This document shows positions 50,831 through 60,469 of a stretch of DNA of 64,000 nucleotides, one piece after another (positions within the stretch are counted from its first letter, which is position 1; every line of letters starts with the position of its first letter). The notes under the pieces are model-generated. The model saw nothing but the letters and a program-made list of their open reading frames with translations. It did not search any database and was not told the DNA's origin. Both the position numbers and the translations under genes were made by a program. The stretch comes from Eretmocerus hayati (lineage: Eukaryota; Arthropoda; Insecta; Hymenoptera; Aphelinidae). The DNA is taken from assembly GCA_029851415.1 (NCBI GenBank), contig CM056743.1:124340305-124404304 (forward strand), in the 5' to 3' direction.

Positions 50831-51488
50831 GTCAAGAAAGTTTTGAATCCTTGCGTCCATCAAGACGTGGAGAGAAAATTCTTTAATATCCAAAAGGGTG
50901 ATTCAGAGCTCAACATCTATCAAAATATATTCATGTGTAGCAGTAATCGATCCAGAAATCATTCATTCATCTCTTACTTTGCCTTAGCCAATCCGAATTT
51001 CCCATAACGGACCTTGATCATTTTCCTTTTCCGCAGACTTACCAATGCAAGAACCACACTGAACTCAGCAAATCCATCCTGCCGAGTCGCCCGATAACAA
51101 TTTAGGCGGCTCGCAGGAGGATGAGCTCGCTGAAGGAGAGGCGCTCAAATCACAGAGGCGATGGAATTTCGACGGCCTGTAATCCCGCAGCGGCTCGACG
51201 TTATGCAGCCCCTGGATCATCGGGAGGTGGTGTCACCGGATCAAGGAGTTTCAGAAGCCTTATACATGGCAGCGCACCCGGCCCAGGGTCACCGGTATCA
51301 CCTCTCAGATCGCGGTCCAAGTACGAACTCAGGAGCATCAGCTTCGAGGGTAGCAAGGTCCTTCCATGGACGTCCAGGTTGGTCCATCTTCTTCAAACTT
51401 CGATCCATTTGAAGCGGATTTGCTCCTATAATAACACATCATAGACATCGAATGAGTAAATGGTCTGCGCGGTAAACAAGAGTCGATT
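50831..51488. other. Unassigned, moderately GC-rich DNA
   Basis: Overlapping plus-strand frames at 51121-51444 (107 and 83 codons) have no recognisable motif. No other feature seen. Confidence 0.35.
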
Positions 51489-51779
51489 TGTCCGAGCAGT
51501 GCCGTCTTTATGCACAGGCCCGCAAAGCCAGGGCTTGGGGCCCCGTAGTTGCGGGGGCCCCGCGAATCTGCTGCAGAATGCTATTTTTACTTGACAGGTG
51601 GAACAAAAAACTATGTGAAAAATTGTTGAATAACCCCAAGAAGAATTTCACCAGTCATTAACCGTACTACAATGTCAACTACTTTAGGAATGACTCGAAA
51701 AATGTTCTCCCTGGTTTTACATGGGCGAAGAGGATGATCTGAGTATTCATGAAAATTTCCCCCATCTTTGGATATTGAG

Positions 51780-52725
51780 CCAAGCACTCGTAGAGATTTT
51801 GTCGGTGGAAAAAATCAGTTCCGGAATCTAGTTGAAAAAATTATGTCTGGTGGAAAATCACCTGCAAAACTTCGGAAGGCAATCAAACCTGCAGATCACT
51901 GGATACTTGCGCCAAAAATTCTGTCGGTGAAAAAGTCAACCTCAAAACGTAGGGAGGCAATCAAACCGGCGATAATACCCGGATGCTCGGACCGGAAATC
52001 CTGTCGGGAAAGACCAACCCCAAAACCTAGGAGGGCAGTCAAGCCCGGAAATGACCGGATGCCTGGACCAAAAATTCCACCGGGGAAAAATCAACCCCAA
52101 AAAACAGGAAGGCAAACTAACCCGCAAGTTCCCGGATGCTCGGACCGAAATTCTTTTAGGGGAGAAATCAACCCCAAAATCCAGGAAGGCAAACTAACCC
52201 GCAAGTTCCCGGATGCTCGGGCCGGAATTCTTTTGGGGGAGAAATCAACCCCAAAACCCAGGAAGGCAAACTAACCCGCGAGTTCCCGGATGCTTGGACC
52301 GAAATTCTTTTGGGGGAGAAATCAACCCCAAAACACAGGAAGACAAACTCATCCGCAAGTGACCAGATGCTCGGACTGGAATTCTTTCGGGGGAGAAATC
52401 AACCCCAAAACCCAGGAAGGCAATCAAACCCACAAACAACCGGGTGCTCGGACCCAAAATTTTTTCGGGTAGAAAATCAACCCCAAAACCTAGGAAGGCA
52501 ATCAAATCCGCAAATAACCGGAAGCTCGGACCAGATATCTTGTCGGGGAAGGAAGTCAACCTGAAAACGTAGGAAGGCAATCAAACCCGCAAATACCCGG
52601 GTGCACGGACTTAAAATTCTGTAGGAGAAGAAAATCAGCCCTAAAACCCAGAAAGGCAAACAAACCCTCATATAACTGGATGCTTGCACTAAAAAGTCTG
52701 TCGGGGTAAAGTCAACTTAGAAAAC
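51780..52725. repeat. 77-bp minisatellite, about 11 units (forward array)
   Basis: The marker GGATGCTCGG (with variants) occurs at about 51901, 51981, 52057, 52134, 52211, 52288, 52365, 52442, 52519, 52598 and 52678, a period of 76-80 bases. Each unit also has ATCAACCCCAAAACC and AGGAAGGCAA. Since 77 is not a multiple of 3, ORFs over the array shift phase and are artefacts. Confidence 0.9.
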
Positions 52726-53309
52726 GTATAGCATTTATCGATGCAAGACAACTGTCATGCATCGTTTAAAGTATTTTTTATATTTTTTCTCAATTCTAGT
52801 TTCTCGGGAGATGAAATGTCCCAAAGAAAAAGAAGTGAAACAAATTCCAGTACAGACTTGTTTTGGGAGAACTGAATCGATCAATTATCAACGGTCTTTG
52901 ACTTTGACAGAATTAGAATGAATGTGATATAATGAAAATAATAATAGTCGAGCTAGTTTACGTATTTTCCTGCTGTTTAGACCCATTTTTTGTCACATAT
53001 CTCAAGACCGATCTCATTTTATCTCAAAAAAACCGACGATAAACTTCGCCGTAAATCTTAAATAGCTCTCAACCTGATGATGAAAAGATCTGATCCAGTA
53101 TTTGCAGGAGATGCGTTGATTTCAAAACGAGTGGGAGAAGTTGAAAAAGGCGGGCTTATATTTTCCATAAGTTAATAGTTGATTTCCAATTAGAAATTGA
53201 CTAATACGATCACTTCTGTATGTCTTCCAAAGATCTTAGATCAATCACTCGATCCATTCTTCACTAAAACCCACGGTTTCGAAATTGTGATGGAAACAGA
53301 TAATCTCAT

Positions 53310-53850
53310 TCACGGTTTTGATTGCCATCCTGGGTTTTGAAGATGATTCTTTGCCCGAAAAAATTCTCGATCTAAGCATTCAGTCGTTTACAGGTTCGAT
53401 TGCCTTCCCAGGTTTTGGGAACCGTTGTTTCCCCGCAGAATATCTGGTCCAAGCATACAAGTATCGAGGGTTTGATTGCTCTTCTGGAAATTCGGATTGA
53501 TGTGTGCCCTGGGAGAATACTTGGCCCGAGATTCAGACATTTGCGGGTTTGATTGCCTTTCCAGGTTCGGTGATTGATTTTCTCTCCAACACAATTACCG
53601 GTCTGAGCATTCAGTCGTTTTTTGGGTTTGATTCTTTCCCCACAGAAATTGTCGAGATTTGCGGTGCGAGGATCCGGTTATTTGCGGGTTCGACTGCTTT
53701 CCTGGGGTTTAGGATGGATCTTTTCCCCAACAGGATTTCCAGTCCGAGAATTCGCGTGTTTGATCGCCTTCCTATGGGTTTTAGGGTTGATATCTGCTCG
53801 ATAGAATTTTTGGTGCGAACATCCAGTTACTTGCGGGTTTGATTGCATCG
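53310..53850. repeat. Inverted, diverged array of the same 77-bp minisatellite
   Basis: Units read as the reverse complement of the forward array (GGGTTTGATTGCCTTCC and CCGAGCATTCAG-like markers at about 53370, 53450, 53528, 53606, 53670, 53743 and 53815). The units are more diverged than in the forward array. Together the arrays form a mirrored subterminal repeat structure within the hAT-type element. Confidence 0.8.
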
Positions 53851-53863
53851 TCTCCACCAGTGC

Positions 53864-54446
53864 ATCCCACCAAACAGTGAATGTTACCTCAACGTTTCTG
53901 GAACGTTGCAATTGCAACCTTGGAACGTTCCGTAAATAGTCGGAAACCCCGTTGGTGGAACGTTTGAGCAACGTAAAATGTCTGTTGTCTCAACGTTCCC
54001 AGCACATTTCTGGACGTTGCGAATATAGATAAATAAATGGATTGTTTTTTATATTGGCTCTTGTTGCATATAAGCACAATCTCACCGTCTTTCTTGTATT
54101 AAGTGGGTATGTTTCTGATTGAGCGCAATCGATGGAATTGAACGGGGATGGAGCTGATAGCTTGCGAGACACCGAATTTTAGAAGAAATTTATCTATTTA
54201 TTTAACAAAAAATTTTCTAAGTCTTGGTTGCACAAGTATCACCTCGGAAACGTTTGTGCAACGTTTGAAAAACCGTTGAAACGTCCCAGAAACGTGCTGG
54301 AAACGTTGAGACAACATACATCTCGTAGACATTTTACGTTGCTCAAACGTTCCACCAACGGGGTTTCCGACTATTCACGGAACGTTCCAAGGTTGCAATT
54401 GCAACGTTCCAGAAACGTTGAGGTAACATTCACTGTTTGGTGGGAT
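53864..54446. mobile_element. 583-bp nested element with long terminal inverted repeats
   Basis: ATCCCACCAAACAGTGAATG at the left is mirrored exactly at the right end, and arms of about 165 bases remain nearly identical (multiple AACGTT dyads such as GTTGCAATTGCAAC). The high arm identity against the diverged surroundings suggests a later insertion. Target duplication was not resolved and there is no transposase ORF. Confidence 0.8.
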
Positions 54447-54642
54447 AGCTCAAAATACAAAGACAGGGAAAATTTTTATGGATACTTAGCTCAGCTTCTT
54501 ACTTGTCGGTGTCATGGTACGCATGAAATAGGTATTGGGATCTGCTCAAAATTTCACTTCCAAATTTCGCTGGCCTTACATGGGCCCCGACTCTTGTCGG
54601 GCTTGGGGCCTCGATGACTATAAAGACGGCACTGTGTCCGAG

Positions 54643-57347
54643 TCAAATCGCCTGTCTAAACACGAACTAGATGCTTGTTCTTCTACCTTGGCACGACAAA
54701 ATTCTTTGCCAGACGCAAAATACCTGCTTTTTTTAGAAGTTTTCTTGGTGTACTCAGGAATTCTTACCTGATAGCTCAGAATGGAACCCGGAACCGTATT
54801 TAGACGGTCATTCTGCGTTGATCAGACATATTTGTAAACAGCAAGGATTATTGCGAGAAGAGGAATTTTTTATGTTTTTGAGGCCGAAAATATGCTATTT
54901 CAAAATAATTCCAATCGCATGACTGGGCTAATTTCAACCACTGAAAATATCTGAACCACACATTTTGTCGGAGAATTATCTGGACTTTCACAATCCATGG
55001 CCGAAATTAGTGTCGGATGTAGACTAGATTGATTGTTATCATTTTTCCTAGTCCAGCATGACTTTTTCAACTAACGGAAAAATCTATACATGTGGCAAGA
55101 AACTCGCATAGTCCATGGAGGAGGGGGGGGGTGCTACGCCTGATACTCACTTTGACCACAGAGTCTGGAAGTTCAGATAGGTAATCATACGTCGAAAGGC
55201 GGGGGTTAAATAATTCTGGTGGTGAAAAGCAGTCCAGTTATACTCAATTCCATCGAAATCATTTTGAAACAGCATGTCTCTGACCCTCAAAACATGAGAA
55301 AGGCCTATTATTTCCAAAAATTCTTGCTATTCACGAATAACGAGGGGAAAAGTTCTCGCTTGCGTGGGGTATCTAAATTTGCTCTTCCAACGCAGAATGG
55401 CCGTCTAAACGCAACCCCGTGCTCCGTTCTGAGCTACCTTGTCAGAATTTTCATCCGTTTGAAAAAAATCCCCAAAGAGCAAATTTTTTGCGTCCATCAA
55501 AAATCTTAACCTTGCAGGACAGAACGGCCGTCGAATTCGTTTTGGTCGCTTTGTGCCCGACATACGTGCTCTTGTTAACCGTGCAGATCACTTTTGCTTT
55601 CTCAAAAGAGAAAGCACTCATTTGGTGCCAGGTGAATTTTCGTCAAATTTTTCCTAAAAAATTTTTTTCTCCTTCAGTGAAGCTCTTGAATACATGAAAT
55701 TTGTACAGTTCTCTTCCTTTCGCCAAGATCTATCCGCTGTAGGTAAGAGTTTTCCTTGATAAGGCCTTGGAAAATTACTACAACCCCATCTTTCGAGCCC
55801 TCTGACCGTGACTGTGTATGTATGTATGTTGTTTTCTATCGCTCAGCAAAACTCCTCACTGGTTTGATAGATCGTCCTGAAATTTTGATGCCATGTTTGG
55901 AAGCGTCTAGAGATGGGGATGCTTGATTTCAACTGGACCCCGATGATTACCTTTATACTTATGAATTTTTCTTTCATTATCTGTAATTTTTTTTTATCTC
56001 AAAAACTAGGAATATTGTCTCCTTCCCCCTCAAAAAATCTGAGGCGGTTGATTTACACGTTTCTCGACGTGCTGAGTCGATTGGTTGATACGGAATTTCG
56101 ATTGGGGCTCATTTCATTCTAGTTTCTTCATACCTCTGTTGCATTGGGCTGTAAGACCTTTATAATCACAATTTAACAAAATTCCGTAACAACCAATCGA
56201 TTCAGCACGTCGAGAAATATCTAAATTACCTCCCTGAAATTTTTTTCATACAGAAGAATGAAGTACAAATCATTTATAAAATGTGCTTCTTTCGGAAAAA
56301 TCTCAAATTTCTCATTAAAGACTTCACAAATCAAAATTACACTTGCGATCATGCTCAAAATTCACTGGCATCATCACCAGAGTCTCCAAAATACACCTAC
56401 GGAATCTCAAAAGAGTTTGTCAAATGGATCTCGAAATTTTGCGTTACAAATGAGACATTGTTATTCCAATTTTTACGTTCACCGACAGTTAATTGCTTCC
56501 TTTCCTCATCTAATCACCTCTCAAACAAAATTCTGTATCAACCAATCGATTTGTCGCGTTGATGTGAATCAATAACAAACTTGACGTTCTCTTCGCCCTG
56601 TTCCACTGAGTGCAAATTAAAATGTACACTCCATAATTTATTTTTCAACTAACAAATTTGTAGAAAAATACTCAATTTCACTTGATTTTATGTCATTTCC
56701 AATATAGTCACCATGAATAATTCCTTTCCAATTCAAATATCATCTACAGCTCAGAATATTCATGCCTGATTCATATGTTAGTAAACTGAATATATAACAT
56801 ATTCTTTTTGTTATTCATATATTTCATAACCAACTTTCTGCACATTCGGATCATTTTGATTTGTTTATCTCTGGGAAACAGAATTCATTTCCCAAATATT
56901 CTTTCTATCCTTCGATACTAATATCCCTTTTCTAGTATTTGGTACAGTTTGTTGAGTCATTTTCCATAAAAAAGAAAGGGATTTCATAAAATATGGTATC
57001 CTGTACTGGGAGATGATTTTTCAGTATTTAAGAACGTGCAGAAACAGGTCGATTCTAGTATTTCGGTCCATTAGTGACAGCATATGCATTAACGATCTGT
57101 TTTGATAGAGATCCGTTGATGAGGAATTATTGTGCCGATAAAAAAATACTGCGGAATAATTTAATGGAAATATTGTTGACTGGAATTTTGGGAGAGTATA
57201 TGATGAAATGATAGAGAAATGATTTATCATCCATCAGAATAATTATTTGATGAAGTTCATTATTTCATAATATTGATATTTTGGATGAATAAATATTTTA
57301 ATACAAATTTCATAAGGAGGATTGATCATTGTAAGAATAATAAGGTC
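54643..57347. other. Unassigned DNA with a short inverted repeat
   Basis: TTTCTCGACGTGCTGAGTCG at about 56060 pairs with CGATTCAGCACGTCGAGAAA at about 56199, and TATCAACCAATCGATTTGTC at 56537 is a third, partial copy. A G run occurs at about 55120. Otherwise AT-rich with no recognised gene. Confidence 0.35.
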
Positions 57348-57893
57348 AGTGTACCCAACTTGCCCCCATTAAGTCATTTTCTTAATAACTTTGGCCCATC
57401 TCCATATTTTCCAACGTACCTTAGCTCATTTCAAAGCTTGTCTCAAGACCTTCAAAATAATTTAAGGTACATTCAATTTGAACCAACTGGAGCCAAACTG
57501 TTTGAATTCTCCCAAAAGGTGATTTTTGAGAGTTTACAAAAGTTTGTACCCAACTTGCCCCCATTAAGCCTTTTTCTTAATAATTTTGGTTCACTTCAAC
57601 GATTTGCAACGTGCTTCAGCTCATTTGGAGGCTTGTTTAAAGACCTTTAAAATGCACTAAACTACGTCCAATTTGGATCAATTGGATCTGAACTGTCGCA
57701 ATTCTTCCGAAATAAATTATGGAAATCGGCGATAAAGTGTTTTTATTGCCGTGCACGCACATTTGGAGCTTTTTGGTGGTTCGAAACACTATTTCTGATC
57801 CATTTTGGCGTGATGAACACGTTTTGAGTGGTAAAAAAAAGTCGTTCTGCACGCCCTTTCGAGATAAACGTATGGGGGCATGTTAGGTACACT
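57348..57893. mobile_element. Probable 546-bp MITE with an internal 195-bp duplication
   Basis: AGTGTACCCAACTTGCCCCC at the left is mirrored by GGGGGCATGTTAGGTACACT at the right (two or three mismatches). The left end is repeated as a direct copy 195 bases later (57546), together with the following ATTAAG...TTCTTAATAA segment. No transposase ORF; target duplication not identified. Confidence 0.5.
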
Positions 57894-58060
57894 CCGATGT
57901 TGGCATCCTTGTTTACAAATCGTCTCCGTGTTTTGCACATAAAACAGCTCCATATTCAAATTTTTGACGTGGGTATACCCCCGCATTTATTTTTCTTTTG
58001 ATCGTCGCGAATATGTAATTTTCCCACATGATTCTAACTCGTTAATGCAGCACGCATTCC

Positions 58061-58586
58061 GTACGCCGCCGGAACGTACACTCGACATATGAATTTGTTC
58101 AATCATTTTTGTACGCCTCCCAAGCGTACACGCTAACACCGTTCCAGGCTATAAATCAAGTAACGAACCCTATGTACGCCGCTCGGGCGTACATTCGGGT
58201 ATATTTCAAATCTTTAAGGCAAATTCCGTACGCTCCTCCAGCGTACAAACTCCGCGTTATGCCGGCCATAAATCTCTCAGTATACTTTCGTACGCTCCCC
58301 GAGCGTACAACCCAATGAGTCATAAATCATTAGATCCATTCTGTACGCTTCTTGGGCGTACACCTTCCGCGTAGGTTTGATACCAGTGTACGTCTCCGCG
58401 ACGTACACTTTGCATTACTAATCCGACATCGAAAGAATTGTACGCTTCCGCAGCGTACACTCGGCATGTGTTACAGAATATTGTACGTCTCCGAGACGTA
58501 CAAGAAGGTGCTCGCATAGGTGGATGTACGCTCACACGACGTACACATCTTATGGAGCATAAGGATTGTACGCTTCCGGAGCGTAC
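58061..58586 (+). promoter_or_regulatory. Array of eleven 19-bp dyad motifs upstream of the LTR promoter
   Basis: Copies start at 58061, 58111, 58174, 58228, 58290, 58343, 58388, 58440, 58483, 58526 and 58568. All have GTACG at the left and CGTAC at the right; examples are GTACGCTTCCGGAGCGTAC (58568) and GTACGTCTCCGAGACGTAC (58483). Position 9 is C in ten copies. Positions 6 and 7 covary with 14 and 13 (C-G or T-A), so symmetry is kept while bases change. Intervals are 50, 63, 54, 62, 53, 45, 52, 43, 43 and 42 bases. The spacers are largely unrelated, apart from a CATAAATC-like string in three of them. Likely binding sites for a dimeric protein (inference). Confidence 0.9.
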
Positions 58587-58606
58587 AAACATAGGCAGAC
58601 CACGGG

Positions 58607-58645
58607 TATATAAGACCGCGCTCGCGAAGCCCGTCATCATCAGTC
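58607..58645 (+). promoter_or_regulatory. LTR core promoter: TATA box and initiator
   Basis: TATATAAG at 58607-58614 and an arthropod-type initiator TCAGTC at 58640-58645 (predicted +1 at 58642, about 35 bases downstream of the TATA start). The promoter begins 21 bases after the last dyad motif. Start site predicted, not measured. Confidence 0.7.
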
Positions 58646-59126
58646 TTCTCCAGCTCGCCGTCGCGACGCTGTCTCCACGACACTCGGCCCAGCCGTGGCC
58701 TCGACGAACCCGACTCAACGTGCCCCGCCGCGACCGTACCAAGTTGCCCCGGTGGCATGAGTGACCAAGTGTGCATAGTGTTTGTGTTTCGCACCTCGAG
58801 TACCGAGTCGCAATTGTATCTTGAAACTGTGAGAATTATTCGAGTGCCTAACCCCGTCCCTAATCCAACGACGTCGTGAGGACGCCCACGCACCTTGACC
58901 GGACGGATGGACCGTCCCAGTCAACGACAGAGACGTTCCAAAACCTACGTACCCCGCTCCGAAGAGGAGCACCGACGAGACCTCTACGGACTTCAACAGG
59001 CCAAACGCTTGGCGCTGCTCGGAGCGTTGAAAGCCGAGGCCTCCACTCAACAAAACAAGACTGCTCAACCCTCAACTATCACGTCTCCGCCCAGCGAGAC
59101 GCGGGAGTGAATTTATTTTCATTCTC

Positions 59127-59169
59127 ATTGACGAGGTTTCCCGCAAGCGGAATTCCGAGCCCCGTCAAT
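59127..59169 (+). other. Inverted repeat next to the primer-binding site
   Basis: ATTGACGAGG (59127-59136) can pair with CCCCGTCAAT (59160-59169) with one mismatch, and the inner TTCCCGCAAGCGGAA can form a smaller hairpin. The stem ends one base before the primer-binding site, as U5-leader structures in retroelements do. A role in reverse-transcription initiation is inferred. Confidence 0.5.
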
Positions 59170-59170
59170 T

Positions 59171-59188
59171 TGGCGCCCAACGTGGGGC
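59171..59188 (+). other. Primer-binding site, tRNA-Lys type
   Basis: TGGCGCCCAACGTGGGGC is complementary to the 3' end of the animal tRNA-Lys(CTT) class (ending GCCCCACGTTGGGCGCCA), the primer known from several retroviruses. It sits three bases after the proposed LTR end. Confidence 0.85.
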
Positions 59189-59225
59189 CAACGAGGGACT
59201 TTTTGGACTTCGTCGGCATCAGGAG

Positions 59226-59246
59226 ATGCTAGGACCTGCGACCTGA
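59226..59246 (+). CDS. Six-codon uORF overlapping the gag start
   Basis: ATG at 59226 encodes MLGPAT and its TGA (59244-59246) overlaps the gag ATG (59246-59248) as TGATG. A stop-start overlap of this kind can support termination-reinitiation. There is no evidence that the peptide matters. Confidence 0.45.
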   Translation: MLGPAT

Positions 59247-60469
59247 TGAGCAGTCTTCCCCGGACGCCGCCTGCAACCCGGACGACCCGGCAGACAGCGG
59301 CAAGCACTTCTGGGAGTGTGGAAACACCCAGTGGCGCCCAACTGGATCAACAACGCACCGTCTCGCTTGAGCGCACCGCTCGCGTGACACGCCACCAACG
59401 TCAGCGGTCCCTTGGCTCGGAGCAGGAGCTCGAGTCCCTCCTGGACAGAGCACAGCTGCCTATACGCCGGAGGACATCCCGCAAGGACCTTGCTCCGACC
59501 GGACCATCGCCTGCTGTGCCATACGACGACCCTGCAGATCCCCAAGCCGGAGCTCAGCAGCAGCAGCCGGCGGATCCCGCCTCCGTCAACCAGGTACCTA
59601 CTCATCCGAATTCACTTGTTGCTCCAGAAGCTGCAGCGGACGTTTCGGCGGCCAATCCGGAGCCACCTGCGATCACCATGGACGACCTCCGGCTGATGTT
59701 CCGTCAACTCGCTGGCACGCCCCTCAACCCTCCGGACTTCACTGGTGCGGAGCACGAGGACCCAGCGAAGTTCATCACGAAGTGTACGGAGCACTTCCGG
59801 CGCCTCGGGACCGAGGAGGCCTTCAAGGTGCAAGTGGCCGAACGCGCACTCAAGGGTGACGCCGAGAAGTGGTGGTCCTGCTACAAGAACCTGGCTGTCG
59901 ACTGGACCCGTTTCACCGAGCTGTTCCTGTCCCGCTTTGACTCATCGCAGCTTCGACTCCGACTCAAGGCCAAACTCTACGGACAGGCCCAAGGCGAAAA
60001 GGAGGATGTGAGTACTTTCATTGAAAAACGTAACCTCCTAGCTCGTCGTCTGCTTCCTGAGGCCACCGAGGAGGAGCTAGTGACCTTGATCACGGAGTCA
60101 CTGAACGCGACTATCCGCTGCCACCTGCGAGGCAACCCGCCGACCACTGTGGGCGAGCTGCTGACCAGAGCCACGGAGGTCGAACACGACGAGCAGGCCA
60201 AGCAGGCCGGCGCCCGCAAGTTCAACCCAGCCAACAACAACCAGGGCAAGGGCAATGCTGCCACTCCAGCGCAGCCATCGAAGGCTGTACGAGACTTCAA
60301 GCAGGTCAATGGTGAGAGATTGCCTAAATGTGATTATTGCCCTGAATATCATTGGCACAGGGATTGCCCCAAACGACCCCAGTACCCGAAGGCCACGACT
60401 CCGGGAAACTGGCGGGAAGCGGGGAATGCTGCGGGCACACCCGCTTCGACACCTGCAGCCCCGCAATAA
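59246..60469 (+). CDS. Ty3/gypsy Gag polyprotein
   Basis: 407 residues, uninterrupted. The first ~140 residues are a Pro/Gln/Ala-rich, basic low-complexity region. Residues about 145-315 match the retrotransposon Gag capsid fold (PPDFTGAEHEDPAKFITKC, ALKGDAEKWWSCY, LFLSRFDSSQLRLRLKAKLY, VGELLTRATEVE). A single zinc knuckle at 362-374, CDYCPEYHWHRDC, has spacing CX2CX3HX4C, one residue shorter before His than the canonical CX2CX4HX4C. Gag assembles the particle and binds RNA. The start is the ATG overlapping the uORF stop. Pol overlaps by at least 118 bases in the -1 frame. The coding sequence is much GC-richer than the upstream DNA. Confidence 0.93.
   Translation: MSSLPRTPPATRTTRQTAASTSGSVETPSGAQLDQQRTVSLERTARVTRHQRQRSLGSEQELESLLDRAQLPIRRRTSRKDLAPTGPSPAVPYDDPADPQAGAQQQQPADPASVNQVPTHPNSLVAPEAAADVSAANPEPPAITMDDLRLMFRQLAGTPLNPPDFTGAEHEDPAKFITKCTEHFRRLGTEEAFKVQVAERALKGDAEKWWSCYKNLAVDWTRFTELFLSRFDSSQLRLRLKAKLYGQAQGEKEDVSTFIEKRNLLARRLLPEATEEELVTLITESLNATIRCHLRGNPPTTVGELLTRATEVEHDEQAKQAGARKFNPANNNQGKGNAATPAQPSKAVRDFKQVNGERLPKCDYCPEYHWHRDCPKRPQYPKATTPGNWREAGNAAGTPASTPAAPQ

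Larger units (their letters stand above)
51489..54642. mobile_element. 3.1-kb hAT-type element with perfect 8-bp target duplication
   Basis: The element spans 51497-54634. Its left end CAGTGCCGTCTTTAT is mirrored by ATAAAGACGGCACTG on the right, with GGCTTGGGGCC boxes inside both ends. TGTCCGAG flanks both sides (51489-51496 and 54635-54642). The 8-bp duplication and CAGTG terminus fit hAT. The interior has no transposase ORF; instead it holds inverted minisatellite arrays and a nested palindromic element, so it is non-autonomous. Confidence 0.85.
58014..59167 (+). repeat. 5' LTR of the Ty3/gypsy element (left boundary tentative)
   Basis: The right end is set by the primer-binding site: the LTR should end at ...CCGTCA (59167). 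It contains the palindrome array, TATA box and initiator in the order expected of U3-R. The left end is a guess based on TGTAATTTTCCC at 58014, because the 3' LTR lies outside the window and no comparison is possible. ORFs at 58320-59232 on both strands are not genes. Confidence 0.5.

Noticed and set aside
51768..53971. 168-residue and other basic proteins over the 77-bp repeat
   Set aside because: The repeat period is not divisible by three and the frames are open on both strands, as expected from a repeat artefact.
58061..58586. CRISPR-like repeat-spacer array
   Set aside because: The repeats are palindromic but not identical, spacer lengths range from 23 to 44, there are no cas genes, and the array sits in the LTR of a eukaryotic retrotransposon just before a TATA box.
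58320..59605. Several 100-140 codon ORFs in the LTR and over gag
   Set aside because: High GC content leaves many frames open; the LTR context and the clear gag frame explain the region.
60352..60354. Independent start of pol at ATG 60352
   Set aside because: It lies inside gag with no promoter or internal initiation signal, and the frameshift signal explains pol expression.
60368..60374. CCCAAAC as the gag-pol slippery site
   Set aside because: It is out of phase with the gag frame (codons are CCC AAA CGA); GGGAAAC at 60403 is in the correct phase and has a pseudoknot.
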